64,000 nt of DNA from Nonomuraea dietziae (GTDB lineage: Bacteria > Actinomycetota > Actinomycetes > Streptosporangiales > Streptosporangiaceae). Below are positions 32,539 to 42,661 of the stretch, in pieces; within the stretch, counting starts at the first letter, position 1; each line of letters starts with the position of its first letter. Made by a program: the position numbers and the translations under genes. The DNA lies in assembly GCF_014195505.1 (NCBI RefSeq), contig NZ_JACIBV010000001.1, positions 1,302,001 to 1,366,000 of the forward strand. The letters are read 5' to 3'. Under the pieces are notes generated by a model that saw only the letters and a program-made list of their open reading frames with translations, was not told where the DNA came from and ran no database searches.

Positions 32539-33015
32539 CTACGCCTTGTCCGTCGCGGCGGCGGCGCCCGCCGCCGTCCAGCCCGGATCGCGGAAGCGGG
32601 CGGTGAGGCTGCCCTCCGTCGGTTCCTCGCCGCACGCGCGGCAGACGACCCTGGGTTCGAGGTCGGCCCCGCACGCGTGCTCGAACACCACAGGAGGAAC
32701 GTCGGCCAGGTGGCGGTCGCCCCACTGCATCAGGGTGAGAAGAACAGGGCGCAGTTCCCGTCCCGCGTCGGTGAGGTGGTACTCGAAGCGAGGGGGATGC
32801 TCCTGGTAGGGCACCTTCTCCAGGACGCCCGCCTCGACCAGCCGTCGCAGCCGGGCGGCGAGGATGTCACGCGGGGCGCCGATGTTGGCCACGAGGCCGT
32901 CGAACCTGCGCACGCCGTAGAACACCTCGCGCAGCACCAGCAAGGAGTGCTTCTCGCCGATGACGGCGAGCGCGTCGGCGATCGAGCACGGGCGTGGTCT
33001 CTTCATGACCTCCAC
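32539..33015 (-). CDS. HxlR family winged-helix regulator
   Basis: About 158 aa; starts at GTG 33015 or ATG 33006 (MKRPRPCSIADALAVIGEKH). HxlR motif order is complete: SLLVLREVFYGVRRFDGLVA, then APRDILAARLRRLVEAGVLE and FEYHLTDAGRELRPVLLTLM. The C-terminal extension carries three Cys (CGADLEPRVVCRACGEE), which may bind zinc or sense thiol stress. Divergent from the lipid kinase gene. Confidence 0.9.
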   Translation of the reverse strand: MEVMKRPRPCSIADALAVIGEKHSLLVLREVFYGVRRFDGLVANIGAPRDILAARLRRLVEAGVLEKVPYQEHPPRFEYHLTDAGRELRPVLLTLMQWGDRHLADVPPVVFEHACGADLEPRVVCRACGEEPTEGSLTARFRDPGWTAAGAAAATDKA

Positions 33016-33068
33016 CCTATGCGCGTCAGTTGGATTATCTGACTCACTCGGGGGCAGGGAGGAGCGTT

Positions 33069-33977
33069 GTGAAGCTGCTGGTGATCTGCAACTCGTCCGC
33101 CGGTGGGGCCGATGACGACGCCCTCCGCACGGTGCTGCGCACCCTCGAGGAGGGAGCCGACGTCCTGACCTACGAGGATCCTGACGACCTCGCGAGCGTG
33201 CTGGCGGCGCACCCCGATCGCGTCCCGGTGGCGGTGGGCGGCGACGGCAGCCTGCACGCGCTGGTGGCGGCGCTGGCCGCGCGAGGCGAGCTGGGCGACA
33301 GGACGGTCGGGCTGGTGCCGCTCGGCACCGGCAACGACCTGGCCAGAGGGCTGGGCATCCCCCTCGACCCGCGCGAGGCGGCGCGCGTGGTCCTGGACGG
33401 GCACACGCGCGCGCTGGACCTGCTTACCGACGACAGGGGCGGCATCGTGGTCAACGCCGTGCACGTCGGGGTGGGCGCTCAGGCCTCCGAGCAGGCCGCG
33501 CCGCTCAAGCCGTTCCTGCGCAGGACGGCCTACGCCGTCGGCGCGGTGCTCGCGGGGCTGCGGGCGCGCGGGTGGCGGCTGCGGATCACCGTGGACGGCA
33601 CGCCGGTGGCCGACGGCCGCCGCAGGGTCCTGATGGCCGGCATCGGCAACGGCACCACGATCGGCGGTGGCACCCCGCTGACCCCCGCCGCCCGGCCCGA
33701 CGACGGCCTGGCCGACGTGGTCGTCTCCTTCGCCGTCAGCCTGCCGGCCCGCCTGGGCTTCGCCCTCCTGCTGCGCAGGGGCGAGCACCGCTCACGCGCT
33801 GACGTGCGCACCTACCGGGGCGGCGAGATCACGATCGCGGGCGAGGCCGTGCCGGTCAACGCCGACGGGGAGCTGGGCGCGGCGGTCACCCGCCGCACCT
33901 GGACGGTCCTGCCCGGAGCCTGGCGCATCCTGGCCCCCGAAGCGGACGCGGCCGGCCAGGCAGGCGTCACGCGTTGA
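33069..33977 (+). CDS. Diacylglycerol kinase-like lipid kinase
   Basis: 302 aa from a GTG at 33069 with GGAGGAG upstream. Catalytic domain motifs GGDGS (57-61) and PLGTGND (84-90), followed by an NAVHVGVGAQAS segment and the C-terminal beta domain (MAGIGNGTTIGGGTPLTPAA; VNADGE). Belongs to the YegS/DgkB group that phosphorylates diacylglycerol or related lipids. The 3' end overlaps the convergent ArsR gene by 11 bp. Confidence 0.9.
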   Translation: MKLLVICNSSAGGADDDALRTVLRTLEEGADVLTYEDPDDLASVLAAHPDRVPVAVGGDGSLHALVAALAARGELGDRTVGLVPLGTGNDLARGLGIPLDPREAARVVLDGHTRALDLLTDDRGGIVVNAVHVGVGAQASEQAAPLKPFLRRTAYAVGAVLAGLRARGWRLRITVDGTPVADGRRRVLMAGIGNGTTIGGGTPLTPAARPDDGLADVVVSFAVSLPARLGFALLLRRGEHRSRADVRTYRGGEITIAGEAVPVNADGELGAAVTRRTWTVLPGAWRILAPEADAAGQAGVTR

Positions 33978-34317
33978 GCGGGGAGGGCTCGTCCGCGTCG
34001 GATCCGTCGCGGACGGCGCCCGCCAGTATCGCGTCGAGCAGGCCGGGATAGCGCGCGTCGAGGTCGTCCCTGCGTAGCGTCAGCAGGTTCTCCCTGCCCG
34101 AGGGCTGCTGCCAGATCACGCCGCTGTCGCGCAGCACCCGCCAGTGGTGCGTCATCGTCGACTTCGAGGTCACCCCCAGCAGGTTCAGCACCCCGCCACA
34201 GTTGTGCTCCCCTCCGGCGTCGAGCACCCGGACGACGGCGAGCCGCAGCGGGTTCCCCAGCGCCGACAGGACGTTCTCGATCCGGATCTGATCGCGGTCG
34301 GGGTGGCGGAAGCTCAT
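33967..34317 (-). CDS. ArsR-type winged-helix repressor
   Basis: 116 aa from the ATG at 34317 (MSFRHPDRDQIRIENVLSAL). Core motif ALGNPLRLAVVRVLD, recognition helix in VTSKSTMTHHWRVLRDSGVI, and wing SGRENLLTLRRDDLDARYPG. Divergent from a DHA2 exporter; a palindromic operator lies between, so this is the exporter's probable repressor. No metal-binding CxC typical of arsenite sensors except a lone Cys (NCGGVL), so the ligand is more likely organic. Confidence 0.9.
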   Translation of the reverse strand: MSFRHPDRDQIRIENVLSALGNPLRLAVVRVLDAGGEHNCGGVLNLLGVTSKSTMTHHWRVLRDSGVIWQQPSGRENLLTLRRDDLDARYPGLLDAILAGAVRDGSDADEPSPLNA

Positions 34318-34370
34318 GGTCCCACTGTACCGCGACAGTCGAACATTGCGGCTTGCCTCACGGTACGAAT

Positions 34371-34388
34371 GTACGTAAGGATACGTAC
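34371..34388. promoter_or_regulatory. Palindromic operator GTACGTA-N4-TACGTAC
   Basis: Perfect 7-bp inverted arms (34371-34377 and 34382-34388) about 30 bp before the exporter start and 54 bp from the arsR start. Symmetry and location fit an ArsR dimer site controlling both genes. Confidence 0.65.
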
Positions 34389-34417
34389 GATCCCGAACCT
34401 GAGAGAGGCCTTCTCGT

Positions 34418-35890
34418 ATGCCCATGTCATCCGCGCCTGCCAGGCGACGGCACGGCTGGATCCTCGCGCTCCTGGCTCTCGCGCAGCTCGTCTACGCGCT
34501 CGACCTCAACATCGTCTTCGTCGCCCTCCCCGAGATCGGCTCGGAGCTGGGCTTCCCCGGCCAGACCCAGCAACTGGTCGTGAGCGCGTACGTCGTCTTC
34601 GCGGGCGGCTTCCTGCTGTTCGGCGGGCGCGCGGCCGATCTGCTCGGCCGCCGCCGCGTCTTCGTGCTCGCCCTCGTGCTCTACGCCGTCTCCTCCCTGG
34701 CGGGAGGACTGGCGCCCAACGCGGCGGTCATCATCGTCGCCCGCGCCGTCCAGGGCATCGGCGGCGCGCTGCTGCTGCCCGCCACCCTGTCGCTGATCAA
34801 CACCATCTTCGAGGAGGGGCCCAGGCGGAACAGGGCGCTGGCGGTCTGGGGCGGCGCGGGCGCCAGCGGCCTGACCATCGGCGCGCTGCTCGGCGGCGTC
34901 CTCACGGAGAACTTCGGCTGGCCCGCCGTGTTCTTCGTCAACGTCCCGCTGGCCGGGCTCGTCGCGCTGGCCTCGCTGTTCGTCATCCCGCGCGACAGCG
35001 CGCAGGGGGTGCGCCGCAGGTTCGACCTGCCCGGCGCGCTCAGCGTCACGGCCGGAGCCACGCTGCTGGTCTTCGGCCTGGTCGAGGGGCCCGAGCTGGG
35101 CTGGGACAGCCCGCCGGTGATCGGCGCCTTCGTCCTGGCCGTGGCGCTGCTGGCGCTCTTCGCGCTCGTCGAGGCCCGCAGCGCCGACCCGCTGATGCCG
35201 TTCAGGCTGTTCCGCAACCGCAGCCTCACCGTCGGCATGACCGTCACCTTCGTCTACATGGCGACCTTCGGCGTCCTGCCGTACTTCCTCACCGTCCTCA
35301 TGCAGAGCGTGCACGGCTACAGCGCCCTGCAGACCGGGCTCGCCTTCCTCCTCCCCTCGATCGCCATCGCCATCGGCACGCAGCTCGGCGAGCGCTTCGC
35401 CACCCGCGTCGGCACCAGGAGCACGCTGCTGACCGGCTTCGCCGTCGGCGTCCTGGGCACGGCCGTCCTCGCCTTCGGCTTCGACTCCGAGGCAGGGTAC
35501 GGCCTGCTCGTGCCGGGGCTCGTGGTCTCGGGCGTCGGGCAGGGCATCGTCTGGACCTCCATGTGGATCGCCGCCGCCACCGGCACCCCCGCCCACGAGC
35601 AGGGCATCGCCAACGGCATCGCCTCCACCACCCTCAACATCGGCAACGCCATCGGCCTCGCGGTGTTCACCGCGCTCGCCGACCTCGGCACGGAGGGGCT
35701 GACCGGTGAGGCCCTGCGCGCGGCCACCGCCGAAGGCGAGTTCCTGGTGGTGCTGCTGACGGCGGCGGGCATGGTCGCCGGTCTGCTCGTCACGCTCACC
35801 CTGCGCCGTCGTCCCGCCCCTCCCGCCGGACCGGACGACGACGCGCCCGCCGGGCCGGGCGACGGCGAGGAGGCCCTCGCCGCGCGCTGA
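34418..35890 (+). CDS. DHA2 family MFS exporter (14 TM)
   Basis: 490 aa. Helix 1 carries YALDLNIVFVALPEIGSELG (motif D1-like), loop 2-3 has GGRAADLLGRRRVFVLALVL (motif A), helix 5 has GASGLTIGALLGGVLTENFG (motif C). Cytoplasmic tail is Pro/Asp-rich. Divergent from the ArsR repressor; likely efflux of a toxic organic compound. Followed by a strong terminator. Confidence 0.93.
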   Translation: MPMSSAPARRRHGWILALLALAQLVYALDLNIVFVALPEIGSELGFPGQTQQLVVSAYVVFAGGFLLFGGRAADLLGRRRVFVLALVLYAVSSLAGGLAPNAAVIIVARAVQGIGGALLLPATLSLINTIFEEGPRRNRALAVWGGAGASGLTIGALLGGVLTENFGWPAVFFVNVPLAGLVALASLFVIPRDSAQGVRRRFDLPGALSVTAGATLLVFGLVEGPELGWDSPPVIGAFVLAVALLALFALVEARSADPLMPFRLFRNRSLTVGMTVTFVYMATFGVLPYFLTVLMQSVHGYSALQTGLAFLLPSIAIAIGTQLGERFATRVGTRSTLLTGFAVGVLGTAVLAFGFDSEAGYGLLVPGLVVSGVGQGIVWTSMWIAAATGTPAHEQGIANGIASTTLNIGNAIGLAVFTALADLGTEGLTGEALRAATAEGEFLVVLLTAAGMVAGLLVTLTLRRRPAPPAGPDDDAPAGPGDGEEALAAR

Positions 35891-35911
35891 GCGCGGGTTC
35901 GAGACCTTCCC

Positions 35912-35948
35912 AGCACCCCGCTCGCCCCACGAAGGCGAGCGGGGTGCT
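35912..35948. terminator. Strong intrinsic terminator hairpin
   Basis: Perfect 15-bp stem (35912-35926 with 35934-35948) and a 7-base loop, 21 bp after the exporter stop codon. Works in either direction by symmetry. Confidence 0.85.
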
Positions 35949-36016
35949 CGTCGTGCGAGTGGGCGGGGTCCTCTCCCGAGTTCTGGGTGCGTGCGGCGTG
36001 GGCTATGGTCGGCTGC

Positions 36017-36443
36017 ATGGTCACGTGGCGGGTTCCGCGCGGGTCCACCGCCTTCTCCCTGGTGGTGGGCCTGGTGCTGCTCGCCTTCATGCTGGTCGGC
36101 TCGACGCCGGCCCTGGTACGGCAGCGACCCCGCGCAGCGGGCGAGCGCCGTGTCCGACGAGGCATGGGCGCCCGGCGCGTGGATCGCGCAGTCGTCGAAC
36201 CTGCCGCCGGCCGCCGCGGGAGTGCGCGAGCACGTGCTGCCCCTGTGGCCGCCACCGCGTCACGCCGCTCAGGGCAGTGACGCCGATCCCCCGCCTTCTC
36301 AGCGGGCCGGCTGGCCGGAGCCGAATCCCGCGCGCAGCCCACGGCAGAGCGCGCACGGCACGGCGGGGCCGCGAAGCCCGCCGGCGATCCAGCCGATCCG
36401 CATGTCACCCCGGCCGCCCGAGTCTCTCCTCGCGGCCGGCTGA
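36017..36443 (+). pseudogene. Small exported or membrane protein, apparently frameshifted
   Basis: The ATG at 36017 gives MVTWRVPRGSTAFSLVVGLV and a hydrophobic helix ending near GSTPAL. GC3 bias then moves from this frame to the next one at about 36115, where the chain continues DPAQRASAVSDEAWAPGAWI and becomes Pro/Ser-rich to 36443. A single extra base would explain it. Family not recognised; the region may simply not be coding after the helix. Confidence 0.4.
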
Positions 36444-36580
36444 GCCGTACCCCGGCTCTCTTTCTCCACGTCACGGAGTCGATGCCGCCATGTCCGGCGT
36501 CGACGGGGCCTTCGCGCCCTGCGGCGGCGCGGGAGCCGTACGCCCGGCGCCGCCCGCCCCCATTCGGAAGGACCGACCAC

Positions 36581-36895
36581 ATGACCACAGGACTCAGCTC
36601 CGTGCAGCTCCAGATTCTGCGCGAGGAGCTCGAAGACCACCTGCGCTGGCGCGTCGCCCAGCTCGCCGACCTCAAGGCGGCCTCGGACGGCGACGTGGAC
36701 CTGCGGGACCTGCTCGCCTCCGTCGCCGCCGCCGACCACGCGATCGCCGAGGCCAGGGAGTGCCTGGACCGCCTGGCCGAGGGGAGCTACGGCACGTGCG
36801 GCGGCTGCGGGGCGTCCATCCCGTTCGAGCGGCTGAAGGTGCGCCCGCTGGCGCGGTACTGCATGACCTGCCAGCGCCGCCGCGAGGCCGCCTGA
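36581..36895 (+). CDS. TraR/DksA-type zinc-finger protein
   Basis: 104 aa with GGAAGGA upstream. An N-terminal coiled-coil part (LQILREELEDHLRWRVAQLA, then AIAEARECLDRLAEGSYGTC) precedes a C4 zinc finger with CGGC and CMTC pairs. The family binds RNA polymerase through the secondary channel and modulates transcription in nutrient stress. The acidic tip usual in DksA is present as DGDVDLRDL. Confidence 0.92.
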   Translation: MTTGLSSVQLQILREELEDHLRWRVAQLADLKAASDGDVDLRDLLASVAAADHAIAEARECLDRLAEGSYGTCGGCGASIPFERLKVRPLARYCMTCQRRREAA

Positions 36896-36940
36896 CCCGC
36901 GGGGCCGCCTGACCCGCGGGGCCGCCTGACCCGCGGGGCC
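36890..36940. repeat. 17-bp tandem repeat, three copies, over a stop codon
   Basis: GCCTGACCCGCGGGGCC is repeated at 36890, 36907 and 36924. Copy one includes the TGA of the zinc-finger gene, so copies two and three also contain in-frame-like TGA. Leads into the terminator hairpin. Confidence 0.85.
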
Positions 36941-36962
36941 GGCCGCCTGAAGGCGGCCGGCC
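36937..36962. terminator. GC-rich hairpin with TGAA loop
   Basis: Perfect 11-bp stem GGCCGGCCGCC / GGCGGCCGGCC closed by TGAA, between convergent genes, so probably bidirectional. Confidence 0.75.
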
Positions 36963-36999
36963 CTCGCCGGGCGGCCTCACGACGATCGGCCGGCGAGGG

Positions 37000-37833
37000 T
37001 CAGCTGATCGGAACGGCGGCGCCCGAGACCTTCACGCGGGTGTCGCCGGGGACGGGCGTCGTGGTCAGGAGGCTGGGGCGGCCCATGTCGGCGCCCTGAT
37101 GGATGGTGACCACCTCCCCGTCGTCGAGACGGCCCAGGTGGCGGAGGTAGCCGGTGAAGGCGGCCGCCGCCGCGCCGGTGGCCGGGTCCTCCACGACGCC
37201 GCCCGGAGGGAAGGGATCGCGGGCGTGGAAGACGGTGCGCGACTCGGCCCAGAACAGGTGGACCGTGGTCCAGCCGCCCTCGGCCATCAGCTCGGCGAGA
37301 GCGTCGAAGTCGTAGTCGAGGTCGGCCAGGCGCTCGCGGGTGGCAGCGGCCAGTACGAGGTGGTCGTTGCCCGCGTTGGCCACGTGCGGGGGGTAGGCGG
37401 GGTCGAGGTCGTCGGCGGACCAGCGCAGCGCCTCGAGCGCCCGTCGCAGTTCCTCACCGGTGGCCGGGCGGGTCGAGGAGGGCGGGCTGGTCAGCGTGGC
37501 GGTGATGCCGTCCCCCTTGGTGATCTCCACCTGGACCGGGCCGGCCTGGGTGAACAGGTCCACGACAGCGGGGCCGATGCGTTCGCCGAGGGCGACGGCG
37601 GCCGCGATGGTGGCGTGGCCGCAGAAGGCGACCTCGGCCAGGGGGCTGAAGTAGCGGATCCGGTAGGCGTGGCCCCCCTCGGGGAAGAGGAAGGCGCTCT
37701 CGGAGTAGCCGAGGTCCGCGGCGATGGCGAGCATCTGGCCGTCGGACAGGCCGTGGGCGTCCAGGACCACTCCGGCGGCGTTGCCGCCGGAAGCCGTGCT
37801 GGTGAAGGCGACATATTTCAGGACGTCATGCAC
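37000..37833 (-). CDS. PhzF family isomerase
   Basis: 277 aa if started at GTG 37833 (VHDVLKYVAFTSTASGGNAA); an in-frame GTG at 37863 is the alternative. Diaminopimelate-epimerase-like double fold: GNAAGVVLDAHGLSDGQML, then ADLGYSESAFLFP with the catalytic Glu of the YSES motif, RYFSPLAEVAFCGHATIAAA, and GGVVEDPATGAAAAAFTGYL in the second half. Family members isomerise or epimerise small acids, as in phenazine synthesis; here no phenazine genes are near, so substrate is unknown. Confidence 0.92.
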   Translation of the reverse strand: MHDVLKYVAFTSTASGGNAAGVVLDAHGLSDGQMLAIAADLGYSESAFLFPEGGHAYRIRYFSPLAEVAFCGHATIAAAVALGERIGPAVVDLFTQAGPVQVEITKGDGITATLTSPPSSTRPATGEELRRALEALRWSADDLDPAYPPHVANAGNDHLVLAAATRERLADLDYDFDALAELMAEGGWTTVHLFWAESRTVFHARDPFPPGGVVEDPATGAAAAAFTGYLRHLGRLDDGEVVTIHQGADMGRPSLLTTTPVPGDTRVKVSGAAVPIS

Positions 37834-38024
37834 CCGGCCATCATGACGCACGCGCCCGGCCACGGCCCATGGAGGCCACCCGCCAGTGGCCGCCCGAATT
37901 CACGTATTGACGCTGTAGCGGTCAGAGGTTAACGTCAACTCAAATTAAAAGGAAACCTTACTAATAGTTTCCTCGCTGACCTCCCCTCCCACCCCCTACA
38001 CCCCCTACCGGATGGCGGAGCATC
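37834..38024. promoter_or_regulatory. Chitinase promoter region with inverted repeat
   Basis: AT-rich 190-bp stretch. AGGAAAC (37950-37956) and GTTTCCT (37967-37973) form a perfect inverted repeat with a 10-bp spacer; a TTGACG box is at about 37907. Candidate catabolite or chitin-responsive operator. Confidence 0.5.
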
Positions 38025-40008
<1,984 letters not shown>

Positions 40009-40061
40009 CCCCCGGCTGCCCGGCAGGGCCGGTCCCGCGCCAGGGCCGGCCCTGACGGGTG

Positions 40062-40991
40062 TCAGAAGATCTCCACCTCGATGATGCGCGTGTAGTCGTT
40101 GGCGCCGTTGGAGGCCAGCGCCGAGACGCGGATCGCGTCGGTGGTGACGGCGGCGAAGTCGGAGCGCGCGCTGCCCTTGGTGTTGCCGCGCACCTGGGCG
40201 ACCGTCCGCCACTGGCCCTCCACCCTGGCCTGGACGTCCCAGTCGCGCAGGCCCACCGAGGAGGCCGGATAGCGTTCGGTGTCGAGAGTGTGGAGGTGGA
40301 CGCGCGTCACGCTCCTGGCGCCGCCCAGCGCGATGTCGACCGTGTCGGGCCAGAGCCTGCCTGTGGCGTCGTTCCAGCCGTTGCCGCCGGCCCAGCCGTT
40401 GGAGCTGCGGTCGCCGTCGACGACGCTGCAGGCGGGATAGTTGGCGTTGGTGTGCTGCGAGGAGGCGGTGACGGGCCGCCTGAGCGCGAGGTTGCCGCCG
40501 TTGTCGAGCTCGTCCACGCCGACCACCCGCACGGGTACGGCCAGCCGCTCCTTGCCCGCTTCGAGCCGCAGGCCGTACTCACCCTTGGGGGTGGAGGGCG
40601 GGACGGCGACCAGCAGTTTCGCGCCGAGTTCGTAGCCGGGCGGCAGGTAGCTGGACAGCATCGAGCGCGAAGCGGTCAGCGGCGCGTCGATCTCGACGGA
40701 CATGTCGGCGTAGCGGGGCTTGCCCGCGTCGCTGCGCATGCCGATCTCGATCTTGGCGGGGCAGGCGGCGTCCACGCCCAGGGGCGCGACGAGCAGGCCG
40801 GCCCCCGCGATCGGGATCAGCCTGCCCGTCCCCTTGCTGGTGCCGGGGGTGACCTTCAGCGAGGAGACCGACGGCAGATCCTGCTCGGGCGCCTGGACGG
40901 CCGGCTCGGGATCGTCCCTGTCGGCCAGGGCGGCGGCGCCCGTGGTGAGCGTGAGGGCGGCGACGGTCAGCGCCGCGGCGAGATGTCTCAT
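40062..40991 (-). CDS. Secreted protein with F5/8 type C (discoidin-like) domain
   Basis: 309 aa with signal peptide (LAAALTVAALTLTTGAAALA). The N-terminal half (about 40-175) looks like a beta-sandwich domain of unknown family with one Cys. From about 178 the discoidin/F5/8 C module is clear: NLALRRPVTASSQHTNANYP, then VVDGDRSSNGW and WPDTVDIALGGARSVTRVHL, ending TRIIEVEIF. Such modules bind galactose-type or other glycans. Starts 15 bp after the PhoD gene on the same strand, so the two are probably cotranscribed. Confidence 0.82.
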   Translation of the reverse strand: MRHLAAALTVAALTLTTGAAALADRDDPEPAVQAPEQDLPSVSSLKVTPGTSKGTGRLIPIAGAGLLVAPLGVDAACPAKIEIGMRSDAGKPRYADMSVEIDAPLTASRSMLSSYLPPGYELGAKLLVAVPPSTPKGEYGLRLEAGKERLAVPVRVVGVDELDNGGNLALRRPVTASSQHTNANYPACSVVDGDRSSNGWAGGNGWNDATGRLWPDTVDIALGGARSVTRVHLHTLDTERYPASSVGLRDWDVQARVEGQWRTVAQVRGNTKGSARSDFAAVTTDAIRVSALASNGANDYTRIIEVEIF

Positions 40992-41006
40992 GTGCCTGGC
41001 TCCTTC

Positions 41007-42572
41007 CTAGAGCGCGTGCAGGCCGGGCACGCCGTCGAGCGCCACCAGGCTGGCCCTGGTCGAGACGGGTGCGCCCGGCCTGGTGACGTAGGGGACCACC
41101 TTGTAGTCCGACCTCCACTGGCTCCTGGTGACCGAGCAGGAGACGTAGCCGCGCTGGTAGCTGGAGAACCTGATGTGCGGGTTGACCGGGTCGGAGCCGC
41201 CAGGGGGCAGGCCCGTCGCCGGATTGCCGTTGCCGCCGCTGCTGATGGAGGTGCCGACGAACTCCACGCCGACGGCGGGGGCGGAGGGGTCGTCGAAGTC
41301 GGTCTTCAGCTCGCCCGCGAGGTTGTAGTGGATGTCGCCGGTGAGCACGACGGGGTTGCGCACCTTCCGCTCGACCATGCCGGTGAGCACGCGGTCCTTG
41401 GCCGCCTTGTAGCCGTCCCAGAGGTCCATGCTGAGCCGCCGCGCGGGGGCAGGGTCGTAGTCGAGCTGACACATGGCGATCTGCTGGGCCAGCACGTTCC
41501 ATCTGGCCCTCGACTCTCCCAGGCCGTCGAGCAGCCACTTCTCCTGCTCGGCGCCGAGCATCTGGCGCGAGGGGTCGAGCCTTTCGGCGCAGTCGTACTG
41601 CTGGCCGTCGCCGCAGACCTGGTCGTCACGGTACTGACGGGTGTCGAGCACGTTGAACTCGGCCAGGTCGCCGAAGGTGAACCTGCGGTGGACGCGGGCG
41701 TCGGGGCCCCGGACGACCGGCACCCTGATGGGCAGGTTCTCCCAGTAGGCGCGGAAGGCGTTGGCCCTGATGACCAGGTAGTCCTGCTCGGTGACCTCAC
41801 CACCGGGGCCGTGGACCCCCGCCCAGTTGTCGAGCACCTCGTGGTCGTCCCACGTGACGATCCACGGCGCCGCCGCGTGGGCGGCCATCAGGTCGGGATC
41901 GCTCTTGTAGAGGCCGTACTGGATGCGGTAGCGGTCGAGGGTGTCGCACTGCACCCTGAACTGGTCGGGCACGGGCGTCGCGCGGTTGCCTCCGCTCGCG
42001 ACGATCCCGTACTCGTAGATGTAGTCGCCGAGATGGATGACGACGTCGGGCCGTTCGGCGGCCAGGTGGCCGTAGGCGGTGTAGAAGCCGTCCTGCCACG
42101 AGGCGCAGGAGGCGAAGGCCAGCGTCAGCGCCTCGGGGCTGCTGCCCAGGGCGGGTGCGGTCCTGGTCCTGCCGACCGGGCTGAGCTCGCCGCCTGTCCT
42201 GAACCGGTAGAAGTAGTCGCGGCCCGGCCGCAGGCCCTTCACGTCGACGTGGACGGAGTGGCCGTACTCGGGAAGCGCCCACGCGGCGCCGTGCTTGGCG
42301 CGCCGGGTGAACCCCTCGTCCTCGGCGAGCTCCCACTCGACTCTGATCTTGCGGTGCGGCATGCCGCCCAGCGGTTCGAGCGGTCTGGAGGCCAGCCTGG
42401 TCCAGAGGATCACGCTGTCGGGCAGGGGGTCGCCTGACGCGACGCCGAGCTGGAAGGGGTAGTCGGCCGATCGGGCGGCGGCCGACTCGGCCGTCCAGGG
42501 ATCGGCCAGGTTCGTGGTGAAGGCCAGGGCCATGGCGGCCCCGCCTAATCCGAAGAAGGAGCGGCGGTCCAT
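41007..42572 (-). CDS. phoD: PhoD-type alkaline phosphatase/phosphodiesterase
   Basis: 521 aa from the ATG at 42572, giving a Tat signal (MDRRSFFGLGGAAMALAF) and a GGGAG ribosome binding site. N-terminal PhoD beta domain (FQLGVASGDPLPDSVILWTR), then the metallophosphatase core: LAFASCASWQDGFYTAYGHL, DVVIHLGDYIYEYG, WDDHEVLDNWAG and LTGDIHYNLAGEL, carrying the Asp/Asn/His metal ligands (Ca/Fe in known PhoD). Scavenges phosphate from extracellular esters. Downstream partner is a discoidin-domain protein; a candidate operator with ATTTAAC arms lies just upstream. Confidence 0.94.
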   Translation of the reverse strand: MDRRSFFGLGGAAMALAFTTNLADPWTAESAAARSADYPFQLGVASGDPLPDSVILWTRLASRPLEPLGGMPHRKIRVEWELAEDEGFTRRAKHGAAWALPEYGHSVHVDVKGLRPGRDYFYRFRTGGELSPVGRTRTAPALGSSPEALTLAFASCASWQDGFYTAYGHLAAERPDVVIHLGDYIYEYGIVASGGNRATPVPDQFRVQCDTLDRYRIQYGLYKSDPDLMAAHAAAPWIVTWDDHEVLDNWAGVHGPGGEVTEQDYLVIRANAFRAYWENLPIRVPVVRGPDARVHRRFTFGDLAEFNVLDTRQYRDDQVCGDGQQYDCAERLDPSRQMLGAEQEKWLLDGLGESRARWNVLAQQIAMCQLDYDPAPARRLSMDLWDGYKAAKDRVLTGMVERKVRNPVVLTGDIHYNLAGELKTDFDDPSAPAVGVEFVGTSISSGGNGNPATGLPPGGSDPVNPHIRFSSYQRGYVSCSVTRSQWRSDYKVVPYVTRPGAPVSTRASLVALDGVPGLHAL

Positions 42573-42614
42573 GGGTCTCCCAGGGGGAGGGGACGGGAGC
42601 CCACACTTTGTAGC

Positions 42615-42655
42615 AAGAGTCATGTTGATTTAACAAGACCTAAGTTAAATTCACA
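42615..42655. promoter_or_regulatory. Candidate DeoR operator upstream of phoD
   Basis: ATTTAAC (42628-42634) and GTTAAAT (42644-42650) form a perfect inverted repeat with 9-bp spacer in the phoD promoter. The nine bases GATTTAACA here (42627-42635) recur at 43586-43594 before the rhamnosidase operon. Confidence 0.5.
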
Positions 42656-42661
42656 GCCTCT

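Noticed and set aside
37000..37833. Phenazine biosynthesis role for the PhzF homologue
   Set aside because: No other phenazine genes nearby; PhzF-like proteins are widespread with other substrates.
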